DNA of 64,000 nucleotides, taken from the NCBI RefSeq assembly GCF_050337045.1, contig NZ_JAKJSO010000023.1, forward strand, positions 31,768-95,767. Direction: 5' to 3'. The position numbers were made by a program, and so were the translations under genes. Below, piece after piece: positions 19,663 to 28,080 of this stretch. The notes beneath the pieces were generated by a model. That model saw only the letters and a list, made by a program, of their open reading frames with translations, did not search any database and was not told the DNA's origin. Position 1 is the stretch's first letter; each line of letters begins with the position of its first letter. The DNA is from Photobacterium kagoshimensis. GTDB taxonomy: Bacteria > Pseudomonadota > Gammaproteobacteria > Enterobacterales > Vibrionaceae.

Positions 19663-20382
19663 TTATTCTTCGCCTAAGTCACCACAAAAACGGTAACCTT
19701 CACCGTGAATTGTTGCGATGATTTCAGGGGTATCAGCAACAGACTCAAAGTGTTTACGGATACGACGAATCGTTACGTCAACAGTACGGTCATGTGGCTT
19801 AAGCTCACGGCCAGTCATCTTCTTAAGAAGGTCTGCGCGTGTTTGAATTTTGCCTGGGTTTTCACAGAAGTGAAGCAGTGCACGGAATTCAGAGCGTGGT
19901 AGCTTGAATTGGTCGCCGCTTGGACTTACTAGTGAACGGCTGTTGATTTCAAGTGACCAACCATTGAACTCGTAACGCTCTACAAGTTTCTTGTCTTCAG
20001 TTGGTAAACCTTGATTCATTGCACGAGTCAGTAGGTTGCGTGCACGAATAGTCAGTTCACGAGGGTTGAATGGTTTAGTGATGTAGTCATCAGCACCAAT
20101 TTCAAGACCAAGGATCTTATCAACTTCGTTGTCACGGCCAGTTAAGAACATCAGTGCCATGTCACCTTGCTCGCGTAATTCACGCGCAAGTAATAGACCA
20201 TTTTTACCTGGAAGGTTAATGTCCATGATGACTAGGTGTACATGGTGCTCTGAAAGCATCTGGTGCATTTCTGCGCCATCATTTGCTTCAAATACAGTAT
20301 AACCCTCAGCTTCAAAGATGCTTTTAAGGGTGTTACGTGTTACGTGCTCGTCTTCTACAATTAGAATATGAGGGGTTTGCAT
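19663..20382 (-). CDS. arcA: Aerobic respiration control response regulator ArcA
   Basis: OmpR-family regulator that, phosphorylated by ArcB at low oxygen, represses respiratory and TCA genes and activates fermentation genes. It has 239 residues: a receiver domain with phospho-acceptor Asp54 (VIMDINLPG) and an acidic pocket at Asp11, switch Lys in ITKPFNPREL, then a winged-helix domain ending GEGYRFCGDLGEE. It is nearly identical to E. coli ArcA across visible motifs and is the orthologue of what is called FexA in some vibrios. A perfect FNR box 295 bp upstream fits the FNR activation of arcA known from E. coli. Confidence 0.98.
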   Translation of the reverse strand: MQTPHILIVEDEHVTRNTLKSIFEAEGYTVFEANDGAEMHQMLSEHHVHLVIMDINLPGKNGLLLARELREQGDMALMFLTGRDNEVDKILGLEIGADDYITKPFNPRELTIRARNLLTRAMNQGLPTEDKKLVERYEFNGWSLEINSRSLVSPSGDQFKLPRSEFRALLHFCENPGKIQTRADLLKKMTGRELKPHDRTVDVTIRRIRKHFESVADTPEIIATIHGEGYRFCGDLGEE

Positions 20383-21051
20383 TGGCAGTACCTAATTAAA
20401 AAACTGAATCTGGTCAAACACAGAATAGTTAAATTCTATAAAAAAAATTCACATACAGGCAAAGTCTTCTACAAAAAAACGCAGTTTATTGCGGATATAA
20501 CTACCTGTGTGGTACGCCATCCTAAATCTTTATCGTTACTTCATCTTAAACAACGACAAAATCGTCCTAAAAACGGACATTGGCTTACAATTCCCTTGGA
20601 TGGCGATGATTCTAAGCACTTAACAGCACGCTAACAATAATGGTGTATTGTTTCGTTACCGCTTTCTTGGTATTTCTTGATTTATATCAAACAGAGTGAT
20701 GAATCATTACGACTATCGACAATGTTTAACAATCTCTACAAATACATTGTTGCTTCATTGGCTTGAATCTAGCCATCTGTAAATATTTGTCATCTAAGTG
20801 GTCTTCAAGGTGCATTGCTGCTGAGGTTGAATAACACTTTGTTTACGCAAGTTTTGCAATTCTAACAGCATTTGAGTGAATTCGCATGGTTCTTCAACAT
20901 TATCATGCTGTTTAATAGCAAATAGTCAGAGCATATTCTGAACAATATTAACAACCCTGCAATTGATTAGGTCAATTTTGTCACGTTACCTACACTGATT
21001 AACAAGATAATGATTTTTAGCGCTGTTTTATCAGAATCAGAGGAGGATGAG
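20383..21051. other. Divergent regulatory region, arcA / rraA-like gene
   Basis: About 670 bp of AT-rich non-coding DNA. It holds a perfect FNR box (20677-20690, listed separately) and implies a leader of more than 200 nt on the arcA mRNA. The 88-codon plus-strand ORF starting in it has no ribosome binding site and lies over the arcA leader, so I do not call it. Confidence 0.6.
20677..20690. promoter_or_regulatory. Perfect FNR box upstream of arcA
   Basis: TTGAT-TTAT-ATCAA matches the FNR consensus TTGATNNNNATCAA at every defined position. For arcA (minus strand) a class II promoter would start transcription near 20642, with a weak -10 around 20645-20650. It could also serve the plus-strand rraA-like gene 360 bp away. 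FNR activation of arcA is known in E. coli; the assignment here is by position. Confidence 0.8.
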
Positions 21052-21543
21052 ATGAAAGACTTATTACCTGATTTATGTGATCACTATGAACAGGATGTTC
21101 GCTGGTTGCCACTGTCATTTGTTGATTATGGTGGAAAGTCGATTTTTTTCGGGGAAGTGGTCACGCTACGTTGCTTTGAAGATAACAGCTTAGTCCGCGA
21201 TATTGTCAGCCAAGACGGTAAAGATAAGGTGTTATTTATTGACGGGCACGGTTCGTGTAACCGCGCTTTGCTCGGCGACCAACTCGCTATGCTCGCAGTA
21301 AAAAATGGCTGGCAGGGGGTCGTGATCAATGGGGCTGCCCGCGATGTTGCAACCTTGTCAGAGTTGGATTTAGGGGTGAAGGCGTTGGCTGCTTGCCCAA
21401 TTAAAACGGTGAAGCGCCAAACGGGTGATTTAAATGTGACCTTAACCGTCGGCCATACGATGGTGTACCCCGGTGACTACTTATATGCTGATCTTAATGG
21501 GGTTTTGCTCAGTCGTGATGCGCTTGATTTATCGGTGTTATAG
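21052..21543 (+). CDS. RraA-family protein with intact aldolase motif
   Basis: The RraA/HMG-aldolase fold covers both the RNase E inhibitor RraA and metal-dependent 4-hydroxy-4-methyl-2-oxoglutarate aldolase/oxaloacetate decarboxylases. This 163-residue protein (MKDLLPDLCDHYEQ) has a complete D-X20-R-D metal/substrate motif, running from the Asp of LLGDQLA to the Arg-Asp of GAARDVA. E. coli RraA has Arg-Gln there. An active lyase is therefore more likely than an RNase E regulator, although the physiological substrate is unknown. The ATG at 21052 has AGGAGG 5 nt before it, better than the upstream in-frame ATG at 21010. Confidence 0.8.
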   Translation: MKDLLPDLCDHYEQDVRWLPLSFVDYGGKSIFFGEVVTLRCFEDNSLVRDIVSQDGKDKVLFIDGHGSCNRALLGDQLAMLAVKNGWQGVVINGAARDVATLSELDLGVKALAACPIKTVKRQTGDLNVTLTVGHTMVYPGDYLYADLNGVLLSRDALDLSVL

Positions 21544-21576
21544 GCGTTTATGGTTAGGGGGCTAAACCGTAGGTGA

Positions 21577-21609
21577 AAAAGGGCAAGCTACGGTGTAGTT
21601 TGCCCTTTT
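21577..21609. terminator. Bidirectional terminator, rraA-like gene / exported protein gene
   Basis: A 15-bp stem, AAAAGGGCAAGCTAC (21577-21591) with its complement (21595-21609, one G-U pair), has a 3-nt loop and A/T runs on both sides. It lies between two convergent genes. Confidence 0.85.
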
Positions 21610-21678
21610 GAATATTGACTGCTTGTGTCATCCGCTATTTGTCCGTGATGTTACGTATGATCGTTAAAGTGATGGGGG

Positions 21679-22140
21679 TTAAAAGCGAAAACCAATACCA
21701 AGTTGGTAGATCTGTTCAATATCTTCGTAATCAACGGTTGCATGTAAATTGATTTTTTCACTGACGTTAAACTGACTCGATACCTCCAAGCCCATGGTTG
21801 CTTCTTGATTGAGTTTTTTCTCTGTGGTTACTGCGCTGCGTAAGCTCATTTTGGGGGTGAGATTGTACTTTACGCCCGAGAGCATGCCGCGGCTGGCCGC
21901 TTGATTTTCATTGCCCGAGGTGAGTCGCGTACTCAAATACAGCTCAACATCATTATTCAAAGAATAGGCGTAACCGCTATCAATCTGCCATAGGTCAAAC
22001 TGCTCGGCGTTCTTTGATTGCGATGACATAAACCAGCCTGATGCTGTCTCGTCACGAATAAGGTCGAGTAGACCTTTATCTGCTGCTGTTGTTGGTAATG
22101 CCACTACCAGCAGGGTAATTGTGATCAGCAAATGTCTCAT
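21679..22140 (-). CDS. Small exported beta-rich protein, possibly outer membrane
   Basis: A 153-residue protein with no function I recognise. Residues 1-19 are a signal peptide (hydrophobic LLITITLLVVALP, likely cleavage after TTAA). The mature part shows alternating polar/hydrophobic strands (YSLNNDVELYLSTRLT, MSLRSAVTTEKKL, INLHATVDYED) and ends GIGFRF, a C-terminal phenylalanine typical of outer-membrane beta-barrels. It is short for a barrel (about 134 mature residues, perhaps 8 strands). The start is supported by AAGGTG 5 nt upstream. It is convergent with the rraA-like gene and stands alone. Confidence 0.7.
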   Translation of the reverse strand: MRHLLITITLLVVALPTTAADKGLLDLIRDETASGWFMSSQSKNAEQFDLWQIDSGYAYSLNNDVELYLSTRLTSGNENQAASRGMLSGVKYNLTPKMSLRSAVTTEKKLNQEATMGLEVSSQFNVSEKINLHATVDYEDIEQIYQLGIGFRF

Positions 22141-22433
22141 TGCTTCACCTTCCCTGTTTGTTGTTATTTATTGGTCTGTCGCAAATTTGCCATGAAATAT
22201 GAGGGATGCGACATTGCTAATAATACTAGGACATATTTCTTATTTTTGACATGTCGTCTCAAAGTTAATGAGATATCCAGCTAAACTTTTTTGCGCTTGT
22301 TACGTTATGCGACATGGTGGCTAAAAGGAATGTGATCTTGCTGCCGCAGCGACGCTAAGGTGTGGTTAATCTTGCCTTATGAGGCCGCGAATAAGCCTTA
22401 CTGGTGTAAGGCTCGAGGGCGAAATGCCGTCAA
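22141..22433. other. Intergenic region downstream of aceK
   Basis: No gene is seen. A perfect 8-bp hairpin, AGCCTTAC-TGGT-GTAAGGCT (22394-22413), lies 21 bp past the aceK stop without a T-run, so at best it is a weak terminator or an RNA-stabilising 3' hairpin. The right part, near 22141-22260, should contain the promoter of the exported protein gene. Confidence 0.5.
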
Positions 22434-24149
22434 TTACTGACGAAAACGCAATGGCTTAGCGTAAGGGTAGACATCTTCATATTGTTGATTGGTAATGTTT
22501 TCTTGTAGTTGACGCCAATAGCTAGCTTCAAATAAATCGCAGTGGAGTTCATTAAACAGGGCTCGGATTTTCGGGTTAATCAGCAAGAAGGTGCGAAACT
22601 CCTCGGGGAACACATCGTTGATCCCCACGCTGTACCAAGGCTCTGCCGCCATTTCATCTTCGGGGTAGCGCGGCGGTGGAATTTCACGGAAATTCATCTC
22701 TGTCATATAGCTAATTTCATCGTAATCATAGAAAACCACCCGACGGTGACGTGTGACGCCAAAGTTTTTAAACAGCATATCGCCAGGAAAAATATTGGCA
22801 GCCGCCAGTTGTTTAATGGCTTTACCGTATTCATCAACGGCATGGCGCAAGTCCTCGTCGTTGGCTTGGTCGACATAGATGTTAAATGGCACCATGCGAC
22901 GCTCCATATAGAGGTGCTTGATCATGATAGTGTCATCGGTCACATCAATGATCGATGGCGCAACGTCAAGTAGCTCTTCTAGTAATTCATCGCTGAACCG
23001 TGCTCGGTCAAAACTGAAGTTACGATATTCTTGTGTATCAGCCATGCGGCCAACCCGATCGTGTTCCTTAACGAGCTTATATTTCTCTTTTACGGTGTCG
23101 TGGCTGATGTCTTTTTGTGGAGCAAACTTATCTTTTATGATTTTAAAAACAAAGCCATAAGACGGAAGGGTGAATACCGACATCACCATGCCTTTGATGC
23201 CTTCGGCGGTGACAAATTGATCGTCGGACTGTTCCAAATGGGAGAGAAACTCGCGATACAGTTCTGTTTTTCCATGCTTCTGACAGCCTATCGCTGTGTA
23301 CAGTTCAGCCCGTGTTTTGTTAGGCATTAGTTCGCTCAGAAACTGGACTAAAGCGGCAGGTGCGGGGGCGTAAACCATGAAATAGGAGCGGGCGAAGCCA
23401 AAAATAATACTCGCATCGTCGACATCGCAGATACAGGCATCGACATACAGCTCCCCATTGCTATTGGTTAATATCGGTAAAATAAAGGGGTATTGCTGTT
23501 GGTTTTCAAGGGTTATACGACCAATCAAATACGCCGCTTTGTTGCGGTAAAAGGGTTCGCGAATTAACTCGAGTGTGCTCGTGTTAGTGAGTGCATGGCC
23601 AAATACTTGTTCTAGGTGCTGGCTAACTAAATCGATATCACGGGCTTTATCTTCCCAGTCTGCGGTAAATGGGGTGTCGTTGAATAAGCGAGTAAATAAC
23701 GATTGAATACCGTTAGTGGCAAAGTAAGTGCGGGTTAAGGGCGTTGGATAAGTGGGTAAACGGCCTTCTTGTGAACTGTGAACAAATAGTTTGTCACGGT
23801 TGATATTACGGTGTTCAAAGATGCGGCAATAGACAGAATTAAAGAAACTCTCGGCGATTTCATAACGTGGATAATCCAATAAGAGATCTTCATAAGCGGC
23901 TTTGACGCCCATTAAAAAATCGCGATTTGCATAGCGTTCACCCAGCATGATCTGGATCTGGCTGGTGACGAGTCCGACATGGTTAGCATAGAAACTAATA
24001 CGCTTTTTAAGGGCTAGATGCACGGCTGGCCAATCACGCTTTTCAAAGCGATCCTGTGCGCCTGCGGTAACATCTAAAAAACGACCGTACATGGCGTCAA
24101 AGCCCTGCAAGATAGTATGAGCGACAAGTTGTTCCATGGCTGCGGTCAT
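22434..24149 (-). CDS. aceK: Isocitrate dehydrogenase kinase/phosphatase
   Basis: Bifunctional enzyme that phosphorylates and dephosphorylates isocitrate dehydrogenase, steering carbon between the TCA cycle and the glyoxylate shunt. It has 571 residues, close to the E. coli size. The AceK-specific regions are present, including VFTLPSYGFVFKIIKDKF with the conserved kinase lysine, a DMLFKNFGVTRHRRVVFYDYDE catalytic segment containing the Asp-Tyr-Asp, and the C-terminal half typical of the family. The ATG is preceded by GGAGGG. In enterics aceK follows aceBA; here it stands alone, divergent from the threonine operon. Confidence 0.95.
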   Translation of the reverse strand: MTAAMEQLVAHTILQGFDAMYGRFLDVTAGAQDRFEKRDWPAVHLALKKRISFYANHVGLVTSQIQIMLGERYANRDFLMGVKAAYEDLLLDYPRYEIAESFFNSVYCRIFEHRNINRDKLFVHSSQEGRLPTYPTPLTRTYFATNGIQSLFTRLFNDTPFTADWEDKARDIDLVSQHLEQVFGHALTNTSTLELIREPFYRNKAAYLIGRITLENQQQYPFILPILTNSNGELYVDACICDVDDASIIFGFARSYFMVYAPAPAALVQFLSELMPNKTRAELYTAIGCQKHGKTELYREFLSHLEQSDDQFVTAEGIKGMVMSVFTLPSYGFVFKIIKDKFAPQKDISHDTVKEKYKLVKEHDRVGRMADTQEYRNFSFDRARFSDELLEELLDVAPSIIDVTDDTIMIKHLYMERRMVPFNIYVDQANDEDLRHAVDEYGKAIKQLAAANIFPGDMLFKNFGVTRHRRVVFYDYDEISYMTEMNFREIPPPRYPEDEMAAEPWYSVGINDVFPEEFRTFLLINPKIRALFNELHCDLFEASYWRQLQENITNQQYEDVYPYAKPLRFRQ

Positions 24150-24370
24150 TCGGGTCCCTCCAGAATGATGAATGGCTATGCGTCAACAGTGCATGTTCGT
24201 ATTTGCTAAATAGAACACTGAAGATAGATCAACACTATGCAACGACTAGCGTTTAACTGCAATCAAAGCGGATGGTTTTTTATACGTATTACCAATAATG
24301 AACAATAGCAGCTTGTCTTAATAAACGTGTATTTATGATGATTTCTCGCACAAGGAAAAAGAGAAATTGG

Positions 24371-24399
24371 TTGACTCATCACCAAATGTTCGGTAAACG
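24371..24399 (+). promoter_or_regulatory. Probable thr operon promoter
   Basis: TTGACT (24371-24376), a 17-bp spacer and TAAACG (24394-24399) make a plausible sigma-70 promoter 37 bp before the leader peptide. The -35 is good and the -10 poor, so the start point is a guess. Confidence 0.4.
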
Positions 24400-24435
24400 T
24401 TAACTAATCCAGCATATTGAGAACGACTTTTAGTC

Positions 24436-24507
24436 ATGATGAAAAACGTATTCAGCACAACAACCACGATTATTATTACCGACACCATGGGTGTTGGGGC
24501 TAGCTGA
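24436..24507 (+). CDS. thrL: thr operon leader peptide
   Basis: A 23-codon ORF, MMKNVFSTTTTIIITDTMGVGAS. It contains six Thr and three Ile codons, including TTTTIII in a row, the amino acids whose charged tRNAs control the thr operon in enterics. It ends 22 bp before an attenuator hairpin and 141 bp before thrA. Ribosome stalling at the Thr/Ile codons would favour an antiterminator and allow transcription into thrABC. The start could be either of two adjacent ATGs. The ribosome binding site is weak. Confidence 0.92.
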   Translation: MMKNVFSTTTTIIITDTMGVGAS

Positions 24508-24529
24508 TACGTACAACAATTATCAGAGA

Positions 24530-24563
24530 AGCCCGCACCCCAATCAGGTGCGGGCTTTTTTTT
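24530..24563 (+). terminator. thr attenuator
   Basis: A perfect 10-bp GC-rich stem, AGCCCGCACC (24530-24539) / GGTGCGGGCT (24547-24556), has a 7-nt loop followed by eight T. Its place between thrL and thrA makes it the attenuator of the operon. Confidence 0.95.
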
Positions 24564-24648
24564 CACTTTTTACATCACAATTTAGTTTGACCGTTACACT
24601 GCATTTTATGCAGTTGTCTGCAAAATTTAAGGGATTTGGGAGTAGGGA

Positions 24649-27120
24649 ATGCGCGTATTAAAGTTTGGTGGTTCATCGTTGGCAGATGCCGACCGATTTT
24701 CAAGAGCAGCAGACATCATTGCAAACAACGCTCGTCAGAGTGAAGTGTCTGTGGTGCTATCGGCGCCGGGTAAAGTGACCAATAAGCTGGTTTCGGTGAT
24801 CGACAATACCGTTGCAAATGGTGAAGCCGAGTTACAGCTTGCCGATTTAGAAAATGTCTTTCAAACCTTGTTTACGGATTTAAAAGCGGCTGAGCCCAAT
24901 TTTGATAAAGCGCTGTTGGACGCCAAGCTAGCCAGTTCGCTTGGGCAGCTAAAACAGTACGTTCACGGCATTAAGTTGTTGGGGCTGTGCCCTGATAATG
25001 TTTACGCCAAGATGATCAGTAAAGGTGAGCGGTTATCGATTGTGGCGATGAAAGCCATGCTCGAAGCTAAAGGCTTGAAAGGCCACTTAATTGACCCAGT
25101 TGAATACCTATTAGCACATGGTGAATACCTAGAAGCGCATGTTGACATTGAGGTGTCGACCCAGAATTTTAAGCGTAATCCACTACCTGCAGGCCATGTA
25201 AATATTATGCCGGGGTTTACGGCGGGTAATGAAAAAGGCGAGCTTGTTACGCTAGGGCGTAATGGTTCGGACTACTCAGCGGCAGTACTGGCGGCGTGTT
25301 TACGTGCAGAGTGCTGTGAGATTTGGACCGATGTTGACGGTGTATACAGCTGTGACCCACGTATTGTGCCTGATGCACGCCAAATCAAATCGCTTAGCTA
25401 CCAAGAAGCGATGGAACTGTCTTACTTTGGCGCTTCAGTACTACACCCTAAAACGATTGCCCCGATAGCCCAGTTCCATATCCCTTGTTTAATCAAAAAC
25501 AGTTTTAACCCGCAAGGCGCTGGCTCACTCATTGGTCAAGATACGGGTGAAGATAAGCTCGATATCAAAGGGATCACGACCTTAAAAGATCTGACCATGG
25601 TGAATGTGTCAGGCCCTGGCATGAAAGGCATGGTGGGCATGGCGAGCCGCGTGTTTGGTGCCATGTCGATTGCGGGTGTGTCGATTGTGCTGATCACCCA
25701 ATCGTCATCGGAATACAGCATCAGTTTCTGTATTGAAAGCGAAGATAAAGTGGCAGCCAAACAAGCCCTACAAGATAACTTCGAGTTGGAATTGAAAGAA
25801 GGATTGTTAGAGCCCGTTGAATTTTTAGATGACGTGGCCATTGTGACTTTGGTCGGTGATGGTATGCGTACCTCGCGTGGCATTGCATCGCGCTTCTTTA
25901 CATCGCTTGCGGAAGTGAACGTCAATATCGTTGCGATTGCGCAAGGTTCCTCTGAGCGAGCGATTTCTGCGGTTATCCCTGCGAATAAAGTGTCTGAGTC
26001 GGTGAAAGCCTGCCATGAGAACCTTTTCAACAGTCAGCATTTCTTGGATGTATTTGTGGTTGGTGTCGGTGGTGTTGGTGGTGAGCTGGTGGATCAAATT
26101 CAACGCCAACAAAGCAAGTTAGCTGAAAAGGGCATCGTTATTCGTGTGTGCGGTTTAGCCAATAGCCGAGGCTTGGTGCTAAATAGCAATGGCTTACCGC
26201 TGGACAACTGGCGTGATCAAATGGGCCAAGCGCAGCAAGGCTTTGAACTTTCAAGTCTGATCCAATTGGTTCAGCGTAACCATATCATTAACCCTGTCAT
26301 CATCGACTGTACCTCAGAACAAGCAATTGCTGATCAGTACGTTGATTTCTTAAGTGCTGGTTTTCACGTAATTACACCCAATAAAAAGTCGAATACGGCG
26401 AGCATGGCTTACTACCATCAACTTCGCCAAGCTGCTCGTGGCACGCGCCGTAAATTCATGTACGACACCACTGTTGGTGCCGGTTTACCTGTCATTGAAA
26501 ATTTGCAGAACTTACTTGCGGCTGGTGATGAACTGTCGCGCTTCTCGGGGATTTTATCTGGCTCAATGTCGTATATCTTCGGTAAGTTAGATGAAGGCAT
26601 GAGCTTTAGTGAAGCGACAACGGTTGCCCGTAATAATGGCTTTACTGAACCCGACCCTCGTGATGATCTGTCTGGGATGGATGTCGCGCGTAAGCTATTG
26701 ATCTTGGCCCGTGAATCAGGGCTTGCTCTAGAACTTGAAGATGTGATTGTGGAACAAGCATTGCCACCGGGTTTCGATGCCGAAGGCTCGGTTGATGACT
26801 TTATGGCCCGCTTACCAGAAGCGGATGCTTACTTTAAGCAGTTATCGGAAGCCGCAGCGAAAGAAGGTAAAGTGTTACGCTATGTGGGGGAAATTGATCG
26901 TGACGCCGAACAAGGTCAGTGCCGCGTGAAATTGGCGGCAGTTGATGGTGACGATCCTATGTTCAAAATTAAAGATGGCGAAAATGCATTGGCATTCTAT
27001 AGCCGTTATTACCAGCCAATTCCGTTAGTATTGCGTGGCTATGGGGCAGGTACAGAAGTAACAGCAGCAGGTGTATTTGCTGACTTAATGCGTACGTTAG
27101 GCTGGAAATTAGGGGTATAA
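24649..27120 (+). CDS. thrA: Bifunctional aspartokinase I / homoserine dehydrogenase I
   Basis: Catalyses the first and third steps from aspartate to threonine: aspartate phosphorylation and NADPH-dependent reduction of aspartate semialdehyde to homoserine. It has 823 residues. The N-terminal kinase starts MRVLKFGGSSLAD. Two ACT regulatory domains lie at about 310-460, and the dehydrogenase begins with the Rossmann motif VGVGGVGGELVDQI at about residue 470 and ends GVFADLMRTLGWKLGV. It is the threonine-inhibited ThrA type rather than MetL, as shown by the operon context. One nucleotide separates its stop from the thrB ATG. Confidence 0.97.
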   Translation: MRVLKFGGSSLADADRFSRAADIIANNARQSEVSVVLSAPGKVTNKLVSVIDNTVANGEAELQLADLENVFQTLFTDLKAAEPNFDKALLDAKLASSLGQLKQYVHGIKLLGLCPDNVYAKMISKGERLSIVAMKAMLEAKGLKGHLIDPVEYLLAHGEYLEAHVDIEVSTQNFKRNPLPAGHVNIMPGFTAGNEKGELVTLGRNGSDYSAAVLAACLRAECCEIWTDVDGVYSCDPRIVPDARQIKSLSYQEAMELSYFGASVLHPKTIAPIAQFHIPCLIKNSFNPQGAGSLIGQDTGEDKLDIKGITTLKDLTMVNVSGPGMKGMVGMASRVFGAMSIAGVSIVLITQSSSEYSISFCIESEDKVAAKQALQDNFELELKEGLLEPVEFLDDVAIVTLVGDGMRTSRGIASRFFTSLAEVNVNIVAIAQGSSERAISAVIPANKVSESVKACHENLFNSQHFLDVFVVGVGGVGGELVDQIQRQQSKLAEKGIVIRVCGLANSRGLVLNSNGLPLDNWRDQMGQAQQGFELSSLIQLVQRNHIINPVIIDCTSEQAIADQYVDFLSAGFHVITPNKKSNTASMAYYHQLRQAARGTRRKFMYDTTVGAGLPVIENLQNLLAAGDELSRFSGILSGSMSYIFGKLDEGMSFSEATTVARNNGFTEPDPRDDLSGMDVARKLLILARESGLALELEDVIVEQALPPGFDAEGSVDDFMARLPEADAYFKQLSEAAAKEGKVLRYVGEIDRDAEQGQCRVKLAAVDGDDPMFKIKDGENALAFYSRYYQPIPLVLRGYGAGTEVTAAGVFADLMRTLGWKLGV

Positions 27121-27121
27121 A

Positions 27122-28078
27122 ATGAGTGTAGTAGTATATGCGCCAGCATCGATTGGTAATGTCAGTGTCGGCTTTGATGTGCTTGGTGCGGCAGTATCAC
27201 CGCTGGATGGCTCTCTATTAGGGGATCGCGTAAAAGTCGAAACCAGTGACCAGCCTTTTGTACTGCAATGTGTTGGCGAATTTGTAGCTAAGTTGCCACC
27301 GAAAACAGAAGACAACATTGTGTTTGACTGCTGGCAAGTGTTTGCGCGCGAACTTGATAAAAAAGGCTTAGCGGTGAAGCCGGTTAAAATGACGCTAGAA
27401 AAAAACATGCCAATTGGCTCGGGTCTGGGCTCAAGTGCTTGTTCTGTGGTTGCCGCGCTTGATGCGCTTAATCAGTTTCATGATCTGCCATTAACTGAAA
27501 CCGAATTATTAGCGTTAATGGGGGAAATGGAGGCTAAGATTTCGGGTAGTCTTCACTATGATAATGTGGCACCTTGTTACCTCGGTGGACTGCAATTTAT
27601 GGTCGAAGAACTCGGTATTATTAGCCAATCTGTACCGTGTTTTGACGATTGGTATTGGGTCATGGCGTACCCTGGCATTAAAGTACCGACAGCGGAAGCG
27701 CGGGCGATTTTACCCTCGCAGTATCGTCGCCAAGATGTGATAGCCCACGGCCGTCACTTAGCTGGCTTTATTCATGCGTGTTATTCCCAACAGCCCGCAC
27801 TTGCCGCGAAGATGATTAAGGATGTGGTGGCTGAACCTTACCGTGAACAACTGCTACCTGGTTTTGGGAAGGCACGTGAGTATGCATTACAAGCAGGAGC
27901 GCTTGCCAGTGGGATCTCGGGATCGGGCCCGACCATGTTCACCGCATGTGATAACCTTGAAGTTGCAGAGCGTATAGCGCGCTGGCTTCAAGAGAATTAT
28001 GTTCAAAATGACGAAGGATTTGTCCACGTCTGTCGCCTCGACAGTCAGGGCTCAAAAGTAACAGGAAGTGAGCTATAA
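27122..28078 (+). CDS. thrB: Homoserine kinase
   Basis: GHMP-family kinase that phosphorylates homoserine with ATP, the fourth step in threonine synthesis. It has 318 residues (E. coli 310). The ATP-binding GHMP motif PIGSGLGSSAC is near residue 97, and the C-terminal glycine-rich SGISGSGPTMF motif is present. The tight spacing to thrA (1 bp) and thrC (2 bp) points to translational coupling in the thrABC operon. Confidence 0.97.
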   Translation: MSVVVYAPASIGNVSVGFDVLGAAVSPLDGSLLGDRVKVETSDQPFVLQCVGEFVAKLPPKTEDNIVFDCWQVFARELDKKGLAVKPVKMTLEKNMPIGSGLGSSACSVVAALDALNQFHDLPLTETELLALMGEMEAKISGSLHYDNVAPCYLGGLQFMVEELGIISQSVPCFDDWYWVMAYPGIKVPTAEARAILPSQYRRQDVIAHGRHLAGFIHACYSQQPALAAKMIKDVVAEPYREQLLPGFGKAREYALQAGALASGISGSGPTMFTACDNLEVAERIARWLQENYVQNDEGFVHVCRLDSQGSKVTGSEL

Positions 28079-28080
28079 CC

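Noticed and set aside
20368..20634. 88-codon plus-strand frame upstream of arcA
   Set aside because: Runs antisense to the arcA leader, lacks a ribosome binding site and has low-complexity Lys/His composition.
22542..22973. 143-codon plus-strand frame inside aceK
   Set aside because: Lies fully antisense to the conserved C-terminal half of AceK and has no recognisable motif.
24333..24566. 77-codon minus-strand frame across the thr leader
   Set aside because: Covers the thrL/attenuator on the opposite strand. The hairpin and thrL codons explain the sequence better.
25536..26030. 164-codon minus-strand frame inside thrA
   Set aside because: Antisense to a conserved ThrA region, no ribosome binding site, composition typical of a shadow frame of a real gene.
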